Of a stretch of 64,000 nt of DNA, positions 45,141 through 54,170 are shown in pieces. The notes under the pieces are model-generated. The model had not been told where the DNA came from. It did not search any database and saw nothing but the letters and a program-made list of their open reading frames with translations. The DNA comes from an uncultured Hungatella sp. (lineage in GTDB: Bacteria > Bacillota > Clostridia > Lachnospirales > Lachnospiraceae): contig CAMUJH010000001.1 in assembly GCA_947089145.1 (NCBI GenBank), positions 62,001 through 126,000 on the forward strand. The letters are read 5' to 3'. Position numbers and translations under genes: made by a program. Each line of letters starts with the position of its first letter. Positions within the stretch are counted from its first letter, which is position 1.

Positions 45141-46466
45141 TCAGGACGGTTGTCTTAACGTATAGAAGTAATAAGGAATTTCCACTGCCAGCATCATGCT
45201 CCATCCGATGGCGCATGCAAAGGCCACCCCTTTTAGCCCCATTTTCGGAACCAGAACATGCACAAAGACAACCCGCAGGCTGGTCTGGATAAATGTTCCT
45301 AGAAGCGTCATCTTCATACGCTTTCTTCCCCGGAAGTACCCCTGCATCCCGTTGGTAAATCCAGGGAACACATAGAATAATGCCATGATACCCAAATAGC
45401 TGCTGCCCAGCGCCACAATGTGCGCCGCATCCCCGGTGACAAACAGCCTCATAAGCGGAACCCGCAGAGCCAATACGACAATGCAGATCACAATCCAATA
45501 GCAAAACTCCAATGCCATCCCTATTCTGAACCCCTTACGAATCCGCTCTTCTTTTCCGGCCCCGGAGTTCTGCGCCACAAAAGTGGTCATGGCATGAGAG
45601 ATGCTCTGTTCCGGCGTAAACGCATAGGCATCAATTTTATTAACAGCATTAAACGCTGCCATCACATCCACCCCCATAGGATTGACAGCCCCCTGGATCA
45701 AAAGTTTTCCTATGGGCTGGCAGGACTGCTGAAGCGCAGTGACGCTGCCATATTGAAGGGTCTGTTTTAAAAGTTCCCTGTCCGCCTTAAATTCCCCCAG
45801 GCTTAACTGCAGCTGGGGAATCCGGCGGTATACATAGATAACGCAGAGAATTGCCGACAATGCCTCTGCTATGACTGTTGTCACAGCAGAGCAGATAATT
45901 CCAAAGCGAAATCCTCCGATAAAAATAATATCCAGCACCCCATTGAGAACCGAGCAGAAAGCCAGAAATTTCAAAGGTGTTTTGGAGTCTCCCACGCTTT
46001 TCAGCGCTGAAGCAATGGCATTATAAAAAAAGGTAAACGGCGCACCCAGAAAAATTATTTTCAGATAAACAGATGCAATGTCAAGGATTTCCTCCGGCAC
46101 ACACAGGGCTTTCAAAAGCGGCCTGGCTGTTCCTATTCCAAGAGCTGCCACAATCAGAGAAAAGTACACCCCAAAGACCGCTGTTGTAGCCATCTCCTTT
46201 TTTACCATGTCCAGCTGCCCGGCTCCGAAATAATTGCTCATGAGAACCGATGCCCCAATACAGATTCCCGAGATCCCCAGGATGATCATGTTCATTACCG
46301 GGCTGGCGGTACCCACTGCTGCCAGTGCCTCTTTCCCGATATAGCGGCCTACTATGATGGAATCCACCGCATTGTAAGTCAGCTGAAACAAATTGCCCAG
46401 AATCAGGGGAACGGCATAAGCCAGCAAATGCCTGGAAATGCTTCCCTCTGTCATGTTTCTCACCAT
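45141..46466 (-). CDS. MATE-family efflux transporter
   Basis: 441 residues, 12 helices in two bundles. MVRNMTEGSISRHLLAYAVP is the standard MATE start (GxxxxxLxxxAxP), followed by LTYNAVDSIIVGRYIG and LGISGICIGASVLMSNYFGA. The second half repeats the pattern (NPMGVDVMAAFNAVNKIDAY). It exports cationic drugs or metabolites with Na+ or H+. AAGGAG precedes the ATG. Convergent with feoB, with eight bases between their stops. Confidence 0.9.
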   Translation of the reverse strand: MVRNMTEGSISRHLLAYAVPLILGNLFQLTYNAVDSIIVGRYIGKEALAAVGTASPVMNMIILGISGICIGASVLMSNYFGAGQLDMVKKEMATTAVFGVYFSLIVAALGIGTARPLLKALCVPEEILDIASVYLKIIFLGAPFTFFYNAIASALKSVGDSKTPLKFLAFCSVLNGVLDIIFIGGFRFGIICSAVTTVIAEALSAILCVIYVYRRIPQLQLSLGEFKADRELLKQTLQYGSVTALQQSCQPIGKLLIQGAVNPMGVDVMAAFNAVNKIDAYAFTPEQSISHAMTTFVAQNSGAGKEERIRKGFRIGMALEFCYWIVICIVVLALRVPLMRLFVTGDAAHIVALGSSYLGIMALFYVFPGFTNGMQGYFRGRKRMKMTLLGTFIQTSLRVVFVHVLVPKMGLKGVAFACAIGWSMMLAVEIPYYFYTLRQPS

Positions 46467-46538
46467 AATTTTCTCCTTCAGAATCGTTTCGCTTTCATCT
46501 TATCTTGTATTGTCCCTGATTTTTGTGTTATATTAAAC

Positions 46539-46686
46539 CTGCATGCCGCCTAATCGGCGGCAGGACTTTTAAAGTAAACCTGCATGCGCCCGGCGGGGGA
46601 CGCACCGTCTCGCATGAAAGTCAGGCGGGCGAACTTGGCATACCTGAATGCATGCCGCTTAATCAGCGGCAGGACTTTTAAAGTAA
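46539..46686 (-). repeat. Dispersed intergenic repeat, copy 2 (complete, with flanking direct repeat)
   Basis: In reverse orientation this contains the same core as the copies at 32.65 and 62.96 kb. Two ~35-bp direct repeats (46541-46579 and 46651-46686), each a small GCCGCNTAATCNGCGGC hairpin plus ACTTTTAAAGTAA, flank the core. It fills the gap between the MATE gene and the cysteine-cluster gene. Confidence 0.75.
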
Positions 46687-46715
46687 TTATAAATAATATG
46701 GAAACGGGGTATTTT

Positions 46716-47381
46716 ATGGACCGCTATATTGATTTAAATGAAGTTTCAGACGGAAAATTGTATACATCCAATGACCTTGTAAAGGCCGGCTGCAGCGACT
46801 GCCAGGGCTGCTCTGCCTGCTGCCGGGACATGGCTGATACCATTGTTTTGGACCCTTTTGATATTTACTGCCTGACAAAAGGCCTTCACAAGTCCGCCGC
46901 CGATCTGCTGTATCACCAGATTGACCTGGAAGTCGTGGACGGCGCCGTGCTGCCTCATATTAAGGCTGTTGACAGCACCAGCCGCTGTCCGTTTTTAAAC
47001 GGCAGCGGCCGGTGTTCCATTCACAGCTTCCGCCCTGGTTTCTGCCGGCTGTTTCCCCTGGGCCGCTTCTATGAGAACCGTTCCTTCTCCTACTTTCTGC
47101 AGACAAAAGAATGCAGAAAGCAGAACCGGACCAAGGTAAAAGTCCGCAAATGGATCGGCCTGGCGGACTTTGAACGTTATGAAACCTTTATCCGGGACTG
47201 GCATTATTTCCTGAAAGACCTTCAAAAACCGCTGACAGAAGGTGATCCCCAGTGGGCAAAACAGGTCAATATGGTGATTCTTAAGGAGTTTTATCTGTCC
47301 CCCTATGACGTAAGCCAGGACTTTTATGCTCAATTTTACCATAGGCTCGAAGGCGTAAAGGCATCGCTGGAGAGCATTTAG
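46716..47381 (+). CDS. YkgJ-family cysteine cluster protein
   Basis: 221 residues from ATG 46716 (ACGGGG upstream); upstream codons read through the repeat and are not coding. The Cys pattern is CSDCQGCSACCRDM, CPFLNGSGRCSIHSFRPGFC and a later ECRKQ, the YkgJ/UPF0153 metal-binding arrangement, probably Fe-S or zinc. The C-terminal half is helical (DFERYETFIRDWHYFLKDLQ). Its role is unknown in general. It converges with the large glycosyltransferase and overlaps it by four bases. Confidence 0.85.
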   Translation: MDRYIDLNEVSDGKLYTSNDLVKAGCSDCQGCSACCRDMADTIVLDPFDIYCLTKGLHKSAADLLYHQIDLEVVDGAVLPHIKAVDSTSRCPFLNGSGRCSIHSFRPGFCRLFPLGRFYENRSFSYFLQTKECRKQNRTKVKVRKWIGLADFERYETFIRDWHYFLKDLQKPLTEGDPQWAKQVNMVILKEFYLSPYDVSQDFYAQFYHRLEGVKASLESI

Positions 47382-50300
47382 CCGTTCTTCCCAAAATCCT
47401 CTCCCACCACGCTCCAGGCTGCCTCCACGCTGTAATGGCTCTTCACATACTTCTGGGCTTTTCTGCTTAATTCCTCACATTCCTTTGGATTGCTGTACAG
47501 CCACAGCACTGCGGCAGCCAGAGCGGCAGCCTCGTCTTCCACTGTCATCACTTCTTTTGCGTCCGAAATCCCTTCTGCGCCGATGGAAGTGGTCACAATA
47601 GCTGCCCCGTTATACAGCGCTTCCACCACCTTCCCTTTGACGCCGGCGCCGTACCTCAGCGGCACCGCCACAATTCTGGTGGTGTCATACAGCCGTACCA
47701 GTTCCTCCTCGCTGACAAATCCCTTAATTATAATTCCATTGCCAGGCTGCTCCAAATCTCGGATTTCCTGGGTCACTTTGGAACCTGCCACATAAAAGAC
47801 GGGCGGCTTCTGTCCGGCCTTTTCCATCTGCAGGCGAATCAGAGGATAGACTTCTTTTACAAACCACCAAACCGCGTCCGCATTAGGCGGATGGGCAAAT
47901 CCTCCTACAAATAAGATCCCTTCCCTCTTGGCAAAGTCCTCTGGAATGTCCGTCCGGAACTCGTCGTATACATATGCCACAATGTCCTTTACCGGAATAT
48001 CCTCGTCGATTGCTTTGATGGCATCTCTCTCCACATAGGACGGATAATAGGATACCGCGGCTTTATACATTAGCGACAGCTCCACAGATCTCCAATATTC
48101 TGACGACTCCTTTTTCTCTGGGTCCCCCGTCAGCTCGTACTCCCGCCCTTCCCTTAAAAAATGCAGGTCATGACCGTAATATATGATCTTAATATCTGTG
48201 TTTTCTTTTATATAATCAATATATTTCGATGCAATATGGGGCCTGTTTAAATAAGCAAATTGAATGTCACTGCCATGATTCCTTAACCACTCCCAGATCC
48301 CCGCCTGGTAATCCTGCCCATAGAGTATCTCAATGCCCATTTGCTGCAGTACTGTGGAATACGGCTCCTCGTGCAGGAAATTATCTCCCAAAAACTTCAC
48401 CGCATATCCCATTTTCAAAAACATTTTAAGATATTGGAATGTGGTCTTGGAGCCTGCATCCCTGTCATAAGTGGGCACATAGTGATCCACCACAAGAATC
48501 ATCGGCTTGCCCATGCTTCTCTCCCTGGCCCGGAACGGATCAGGGTTCCCGTTGTTCTCGCATTGTCCGGCCAACTCTTGTGCCCACTTCTCTTTCAGCT
48601 TTTGGCTGTTTATTGTCTGATACCGTTTCAGCCCGGTGCCCAAAACGTCGGTTCCATTGGAAATTCCTTCGAAATGAATCACTTTGGACAGCGGCTGATA
48701 CACCACGCGATAACCGGCCTTTCTCACTGCAAAGGCCAGATCCGAGTCTTCGCAGTAGGCTGGGGCAAACCGCTGATCAAAGCCGCCTATCTGTTGCCAC
48801 AAAGCATTGGAAAGCAGAATCGCCGCACCGGAAATATAGTCTACGTCCTTTACATAATTGTACTCCGGCTTGTCCGGATCATCCAGCCGGCCATAATTCC
48901 ACCCGGAACCATCGCTCCAGATTATGCCGCCTGCCTCCTGGAGCCGCCCGTCAGGGTACACCAGCTTCGACCCGGTCATGCCGATAGAGGCATCGGATTC
49001 TATCAGATTGACCAGGGAACTAAGCCACCCTTCTGTAACCTGAGTGTCATTGTTGAGAAACATTACATACTTTCCCCTGGCAGACTTGGCTCCGTTATTA
49101 CAGTTGCGCAGAAACCCCTGATTGGAAGTATTTCTGCAGATCACAAGTCCCTCCGCATACCGTTCCAGGTTTGCGGTCCCGTCTGTAGACACGTCATCCG
49201 CAATGATCACTTCATAATCCACGTCTTTCGTGTGCTCCAATATAGATACCAGGCAGGCATACGTATAATGAATCTGATTATATACGGGGATGATAATGGA
49301 CACCATGGGATTGTCCGTCCTGGTGAATTTCAGTTTCCCATGCTCCCGGTATTGGCTTCCGATGACAAAATCGCCTTCCAGCAGATTCTTTCCCTCCTCA
49401 GACCCATACAGTTTTATGGAGCGGACAGGATGCAGCACGTACTCCTTTACAAGAGCCAGCTTTTTCCGCTTCACGGACCCTTTCGGAAATCTGGCGTTAA
49501 ACGCTTCTCCCAGCCTCCTCCTTATCTTAAATACCAGTGCCTCATGCCTGTTAAGATAATCAAGCGTCTTGGCCATCTCTCCGATTTCCCGCCGCAGATC
49601 CTTTATGATAATCTCCAGATTGGTCACATGGTTCTGGGTCAGCCGCTGGACTTCTGTCATCTTCCGGATAGTCCCGTCCCTTTCCCTCAACTGCATGCGG
49701 GACTGGTTCCGAAGCTGTTCCAGACGCTCTTTCGTCCTCTCTAACTCCCTGTCTGTCTTTGTCAGTTCCCGGAAAGTTTTGGTTCTCACATAAAAATTTT
49801 CCAGATAAATCTTCTGATTTTCCCCATGGACATAAGCCTGAAAGCTTTTCTCCATGTCTTCATAGAGACTTGCCGCCTCTTTTGTAATGCCGAATTCCTT
49901 AAGCCAGTCCTCTGCCTGGCCATAGGCCGTCAAAAGGCTGCGGTACTGTCTGTAAAAGTAAAACAGCATCCGGTATTTCACATATTCCAAAGGCACGGGA
50001 AAGAAAAACACCCACTCATAATCCAGGCAGTATGTTTCCTCCCCCAAAAGAATATTTTCAAACAGCATATCAATATTGGAAACCTGAAGACTCTCGCTGC
50101 CCTCCAGCCCCTTACCGGGCAGTTCTCCAAACACCCTGGCAAACTCCGGCGTCACCTGGAAAGGCTGAAGACAGGACGGGTCCGCCGCAAGCACGGTTTC
50201 CATGGCTTCTTTCACCGTATCAACAGGCGCCTGCCCGTCTCTCACTGCCTGCCCCAGCTGCTCTGACAATGTATGCCCCACAATATACGGAAACCCTGCG

Positions 50301-51343
50301 CTGCCGTCCGCAACGGCAGGCATGGCGAATTTCAGATTCAGGTGCTGTCTGTTAAGCCCTATGCATTTTTCCTTAAAAGAGGCAATATGCTCCGCTCCGT
50401 CTGCCGCCAAGGCGGTCTTCTCTACCCGTCTGGGCTTTCCGAAAATTACCGTCCTAATCTGGAACGCTTCTTTCCTGGTGCGGTTGTATTTTATATATTC
50501 AGCCCTCTCTTCATCCCCTGATCCCCCGCCCTGGCGCCAGATTGCCAAATATGCGTTGGCATAGCGGTCAAACTGCCCGTCCTCGCACACGGCGTCATAG
50601 GACGCGCCTATATCAAGGGCCAGATAGGGAGGATAGTCGTAGGCAGTTACCGTGTCAGTCAAATCCCCTTTTCCCGGAAGATACTCATCTGAAAAGATCG
50701 TTACAGGAATGCGGTAATCCGGCATAGGGTAGTAAAACTTCACATCCTGTCCCCTGTCCTCGTCTGACAAAAGCCTTATAAGCGCAGATTTAGAAAAGCT
50801 GAATGCATCCTTCTTGGCTCCGGCCCAGTATTTGAGGCCAAAAGGATTGCAGGCGGCCACAAGCAGTTCTCCCTCCGGCTTCAGCAAGGCTTTCGCAGCC
50901 CGTATCTCCTCTCCGGCGTTTTCCCCCAGAGTACCTGCAAATACGATATAATCATACTTTTTTGCGAAAGCTTCTTTTATGCTTCCGCCCTGCAGGGCAT
51001 AACTGCAGATTTCTCCTTTATAGTAGCTGATATTCTGCCGCCCTGCCAGTTCTCTGTGGCGCAGGCAATTTACCTCCAGATTCTCTTCCGAACTGTCCAG
51101 CACATCCACATGAGCCGTCTTTCGGCTGTAAACACCTGTCAGGGCGCCGTAGCCGGCCCCCACCTCCAGCAAACATGCGTCAGCCCGAAAAGGATACCAC
51201 TCCATCAGATTCTCTCTCTGATCCGAAAGGGCGTACAGGTAGTCAAGCCTTACGTGTTCCTTTAAGGCCTGCTTTCTATCCCCCTTATAAGTTTTTAAGA
51301 TCCGTATCAGCTCCCTGCTGATATCCCCGCTGTCTCTGCTCAT
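47378..51343 (-). CDS. Giant methyltransferase-GT2-GT4 polysaccharide protein
   Basis: 1321 residues, ATG with GGAGGAA. Residues ~1-300: a SAM methyltransferase (LLEVGAGYGALTGVYSRKTA, 58-77), then a ~200-residue region resembling a kinase-like fold fragment. A coiled coil lies at ~521-610 (RELERTKERLEQLRNQSRMQ), then the GT2 domain ~679-930 (MVSIIIPVYNQIHYTYA, DDVSTDGTAN, MFLNNDTQVTEGW with the metal-binding Asp). The C-terminal GT4-type domain is ~943-1321 (LFVGGFAHPPNADAVWWFVK, RYGAGVKGKVVEALYNGAAI). This is similar in plan to Wzm/Wzt-linked polymerising or capping glycosyltransferases that also methylate the chain end. It lies directly downstream of the Wzt gene. Confidence 0.88.
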   Translation of the reverse strand: MSRDSGDISRELIRILKTYKGDRKQALKEHVRLDYLYALSDQRENLMEWYPFRADACLLEVGAGYGALTGVYSRKTAHVDVLDSSEENLEVNCLRHRELAGRQNISYYKGEICSYALQGGSIKEAFAKKYDYIVFAGTLGENAGEEIRAAKALLKPEGELLVAACNPFGLKYWAGAKKDAFSFSKSALIRLLSDEDRGQDVKFYYPMPDYRIPVTIFSDEYLPGKGDLTDTVTAYDYPPYLALDIGASYDAVCEDGQFDRYANAYLAIWRQGGGSGDEERAEYIKYNRTRKEAFQIRTVIFGKPRRVEKTALAADGAEHIASFKEKCIGLNRQHLNLKFAMPAVADGSAGFPYIVGHTLSEQLGQAVRDGQAPVDTVKEAMETVLAADPSCLQPFQVTPEFARVFGELPGKGLEGSESLQVSNIDMLFENILLGEETYCLDYEWVFFFPVPLEYVKYRMLFYFYRQYRSLLTAYGQAEDWLKEFGITKEAASLYEDMEKSFQAYVHGENQKIYLENFYVRTKTFRELTKTDRELERTKERLEQLRNQSRMQLRERDGTIRKMTEVQRLTQNHVTNLEIIIKDLRREIGEMAKTLDYLNRHEALVFKIRRRLGEAFNARFPKGSVKRKKLALVKEYVLHPVRSIKLYGSEEGKNLLEGDFVIGSQYREHGKLKFTRTDNPMVSIIIPVYNQIHYTYACLVSILEHTKDVDYEVIIADDVSTDGTANLERYAEGLVICRNTSNQGFLRNCNNGAKSARGKYVMFLNNDTQVTEGWLSSLVNLIESDASIGMTGSKLVYPDGRLQEAGGIIWSDGSGWNYGRLDDPDKPEYNYVKDVDYISGAAILLSNALWQQIGGFDQRFAPAYCEDSDLAFAVRKAGYRVVYQPLSKVIHFEGISNGTDVLGTGLKRYQTINSQKLKEKWAQELAGQCENNGNPDPFRARERSMGKPMILVVDHYVPTYDRDAGSKTTFQYLKMFLKMGYAVKFLGDNFLHEEPYSTVLQQMGIEILYGQDYQAGIWEWLRNHGSDIQFAYLNRPHIASKYIDYIKENTDIKIIYYGHDLHFLREGREYELTGDPEKKESSEYWRSVELSLMYKAAVSYYPSYVERDAIKAIDEDIPVKDIVAYVYDEFRTDIPEDFAKREGILFVGGFAHPPNADAVWWFVKEVYPLIRLQMEKAGQKPPVFYVAGSKVTQEIRDLEQPGNGIIIKGFVSEEELVRLYDTTRIVAVPLRYGAGVKGKVVEALYNGAAIVTTSIGAEGISDAKEVMTVEDEAAALAAAVLWLYSNPKECEELSRKAQKYVKSHYSVEAAWSVVGEDFGKNG

Positions 51344-51377
51344 CTTTCCTCCATACCGGACAGTACAAGTCCTTTAT

Positions 51378-52700
51378 TTAGTTCCCTGAGCTTCCTGCCT
51401 CAATCTTCTTGGCCTCCACCACTGACTCCATATCATAGACGCCCACAGTATTCTTATTAGAAATAACCGTAATATTAGCCACGTCGTACAGCCTGTGATA
51501 GACCACGTGTTCCCCCATCTCAAACCCTGTGCAGCTCATGGACAGCAGGTATTCTCCCCCCTGAAGCGTCATTTTCTGAGTAAAAGAAACCTCATATTCA
51601 TCTCCGCTTTTTACCGGCCTGATATCCGCTCCTTCGAACATGGTGTTGGTCCCGCTGAGTTCCGTTCCCTTCTTGTCCTTAATGGTATACGTAAAGATGG
51701 GCGCCTGAATGGCTGCATGAAAACGTATTTTCTCTTTTATGGTAAAATTCTCGCCTTTCAGCAAAAGATTTGTAATATTCCCCCGCTCATCCAAAAGCCC
51801 CAGATCATAGATCTCAGCCCGTCCGTCACCATATTCTGTCCGGCTGCTGTTAATGGTCAGTTTCTCCTTCATCAGCCCGCCTGCCCTGTCCCGTTTTGAT
51901 CCGTTTTCCCTGGCATCCTCCCCGGAGAAATCATTCATCTCCTCCAGTTCCTCTTCCAGAGAGTCCATCTGGTTGGCCAGAATCTTTTTATACAGATCCA
52001 CCATGTGCCCCGGAGGGCCTTCTGCCACAAAATTGCCTTTATTCAGAAGCACCACCTTATGGCAGTATTTGATAATGCTTCCCATGTCATGGGTCACCAT
52101 CAGAATGGTTGTCCCTTTCTCGCGGATCTCTTCCATCCGCCTGTAGCACTTGGACTGAAAAAAAACATCCCCCACGGACAGAGCCTCGTCCACGATCAAA
52201 ATCTCCGGCTCCACGTTAATGGCCAAAGCAAAAGCCAGCCGCACAAACATACCGCTGGAATAAGTCTTTACCGGCTGATAGACAAAGTCCCCTATGTCCG
52301 CAAAGTCCAGAATATCCTGAAGCTTTCCGTCCATCTCTTTCTTTGAAAATCCCATCATGGTGCCGTTCATATAGATATTTTCAATCCCTGTATAATCGGA
52401 ATTAAACCCGGCCCCCAGCTCCAGAAGGGCCGAAATATTCCCTTTCACCTCCACGGTTCCCGTAGTAGGAGATAAAACCCCGGTAATAATTTTCAAAATC
52501 GTAGATTTCCCCGACCCGTTGGTGCCGATAATCCCCACCGTCTCCCCTTTCTTCACCTGAAAAGAGAGATTGTTGAGGGCATAGAACTTCTTATGATACT
52601 CTTTATGCCCCGGATGCAGGGATTCCTTCAGCCGGTCAATGGGTTTCTCATACATTTTATAGATTTTCGTCACGTCTTTTACCGTTATTGCATTTTCCAT
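51378..52700 (-). CDS. ABC transporter ATPase with carbohydrate-binding tail (Wzt/TagH-like)
   Basis: 440 residues from ATG 52698-52700 (AAAGGA six bases upstream), not the ATG two codons earlier. ATPase: VGIIGTNGSGKSTILKIITG (Walker A), YSSGMFVRLAFALAINVEPE (signature), ILIVDEALSVGD (Walker B) and MVTHDMGSI (H-loop). Residues ~270-440 form a beta-rich domain like Wzt_C (YGDGRAEIYDLGLLDERGNI, KSGDEYEVSFTQKMTLQGGE), which in E. coli O8/O9 binds the finished polymer's non-reducing end. This supports a chain-end-capped export system. Confidence 0.93.
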   Translation of the reverse strand: MENAITVKDVTKIYKMYEKPIDRLKESLHPGHKEYHKKFYALNNLSFQVKKGETVGIIGTNGSGKSTILKIITGVLSPTTGTVEVKGNISALLELGAGFNSDYTGIENIYMNGTMMGFSKKEMDGKLQDILDFADIGDFVYQPVKTYSSGMFVRLAFALAINVEPEILIVDEALSVGDVFFQSKCYRRMEEIREKGTTILMVTHDMGSIIKYCHKVVLLNKGNFVAEGPPGHMVDLYKKILANQMDSLEEELEEMNDFSGEDARENGSKRDRAGGLMKEKLTINSSRTEYGDGRAEIYDLGLLDERGNITNLLLKGENFTIKEKIRFHAAIQAPIFTYTIKDKKGTELSGTNTMFEGADIRPVKSGDEYEVSFTQKMTLQGGEYLLSMSCTGFEMGEHVVYHRLYDVANITVISNKNTVGVYDMESVVEAKKIEAGSSGN

Positions 52701-52714
52701 AGTCATCCTTTCAT

Positions 52715-53533
52715 CTACAGCACATCTGAAAAATGCGGCCTCAGCCTTTTAAACACTTTAAGCCCCACCAAAAATATGCATATGGTTACTGCCCAAAAAT
52801 ACACTGTCAGTCTGGGCTTCTCCCAAAATCCGTTTCCTAAAAGCATGCTGTCCCGGTATCCGGACACTACATAATACATGGGGTTCAGCTTTATAATTTT
52901 GCACAGCAGGGGATAATAGGACCTGTCTGCAAACTGCTCCTCCTGCCACATGATGGGAATCAGCCACATGCCAAACTGCAGGCAGATGCCCACAATCTGA
53001 GCCATATCCTTAAAAAACACCTGTATGGCGCTGGTAAAATAGACAATGGCCATGGAAAACATGGTAACCGCAAAGGTATAGTACGCCGTCTGAAGCCAGC
53101 TTATCCTGGGCATCCATCCAAAGCACAGATACATCCCCGCCATGATGGCAACAAAAATAACATGGACAATCAGGCAGGAAAGTATCTTTATGATCGGCAG
53201 GACTTCTACCCGGAATACCACCTTTTTCACCAGATAGCTGTACTCCTGCAGGCAGTTGGTTCCCGCATTCAGCACCTCGCTGAAATAGAACCATGGTACG
53301 ATTCCCGGCACCAGCCACAGCACATAGGGAACCCCCTCAATAGGGCTGCCGCTTCGAAGCCCTATGCCAAACACAAAATAATAGATAAGCACCGTGACAA
53401 TCGGCTGGACAAACATCCAGACCACGCCAAAGTAGGACCCTACAAACCGCTTCCGAAAGTCAGCCTTTGCCAGATCCCCTATGAGCCTTCGCTTTTTAAT
53501 GATATCCTTTCCCAGGGATATTACATAATCCAT
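52715..53533 (-). CDS. Polysaccharide ABC transporter permease (Wzm/TagG-like)
   Basis: 272 residues, six membrane helices, GGAAGGGA upstream. The ABC2-type pattern is clear: LAKADFRKRFVGSYFGVVWM and FVQPIVTVLIYYFVFGIGLR near the N-terminus, SGSPIEGVPYVLWLVPGIVP, and LKVFKRLRPHFSDVL at the end. It pairs with the ATPase 14 bases away. It exports undecaprenyl-linked glycan or teichoic acid made by this cluster. Confidence 0.93.
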   Translation of the reverse strand: MDYVISLGKDIIKKRRLIGDLAKADFRKRFVGSYFGVVWMFVQPIVTVLIYYFVFGIGLRSGSPIEGVPYVLWLVPGIVPWFYFSEVLNAGTNCLQEYSYLVKKVVFRVEVLPIIKILSCLIVHVIFVAIMAGMYLCFGWMPRISWLQTAYYTFAVTMFSMAIVYFTSAIQVFFKDMAQIVGICLQFGMWLIPIMWQEEQFADRSYYPLLCKIIKLNPMYYVVSGYRDSMLLGNGFWEKPRLTVYFWAVTICIFLVGLKVFKRLRPHFSDVL

Positions 53534-53545
53534 ACAATCCCTTCC

Positions 53546-54109
53546 TTACGCTTCCTGGAATTTAAAGGTATCCTTTAACCCGCCCCATTTCTGATCCTTC
53601 TCAGAGATAATCAGCTTCATCTGATCCTCAATGGGCCACTGCACCCCTATCTCAGGGTCATTCCACGCAAGTCCGCCCTCGTCACCGGGATGATAGAAGT
53701 CTGTACATTTATAGACAAACTCCGCCTCCTCCGAGAGAACCAAAAAGCCGTGGGCAAACCCTTCCGGAATATAAAATTGTTTCTTATTCTCCGCAGACAG
53801 CTCCACTCCAAACCACTTTCCATATGTTTTGGAATTGGCCCGCAGATCTACAGCCACATCAAACACGGCCCCCCTTACTACTCTTACCAGTTTGCCCTGG
53901 GGAAACTGTTTCTGGAAATGAAGCCCTCTCAGAACACCTTTCACGGACATGGACTGGTTATCCTGTACAAATATCATATCCAGCCCTGCCTCTCTGAAAT
54001 CATTCTGATTGTAAGTTTCTACAAAATATCCTCTCTCGTCTTTGAACACGGTGGGTTCAATCACGTAAAGCCCTTCTATGTCACATGGTGTTACTGTTAT
54101 CTTACCCAT
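53546..54109 (-). CDS. rfbC: dTDP-4-dehydrorhamnose 3,5-epimerase
   Basis: 187 residues, GAGGAGAA upstream. Cupin-type RmlC: EPTVFKDERGYFVETYNQND, FVQDNQSMSVKGVLRGLHFQ with the catalytic His, LVRVVRGAVFDVAVDLRANS, FYIPEGFAHGFLVLSEEAEF. It makes dTDP-4-keto-L-rhamnose, so the exported polymer probably contains L-rhamnose. rfbA, rfbB and rfbD are not in the window. The C-terminal lid and Tyr of the active site appear intact (YKCTDFYHPGDEG). Confidence 0.92.
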   Translation of the reverse strand: MGKITVTPCDIEGLYVIEPTVFKDERGYFVETYNQNDFREAGLDMIFVQDNQSMSVKGVLRGLHFQKQFPQGKLVRVVRGAVFDVAVDLRANSKTYGKWFGVELSAENKKQFYIPEGFAHGFLVLSEEAEFVYKCTDFYHPGDEGGLAWNDPEIGVQWPIEDQMKLIISEKDQKWGGLKDTFKFQEA

Positions 54110-54170
54110 ACTAAATTCTCCTCACTTTTTCTTTAGCCGCAGGCATCTGCAAAACTTTGCACAAAGCCCC

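Noticed and set aside
48341-49744. 467-codon open frame on the plus strand
   Set aside because: It lies wholly antisense to the GT2/GT4 giant gene, has no ribosome site and no recognisable domain. The minus-strand frame has clear enzyme motifs throughout, so this is a shadow frame.
52758-53318. Minus-strand frames overlapping the Wzm gene
   Set aside because: They are alternative frames of the permease without start signals; the permease frame has full ABC2 topology.
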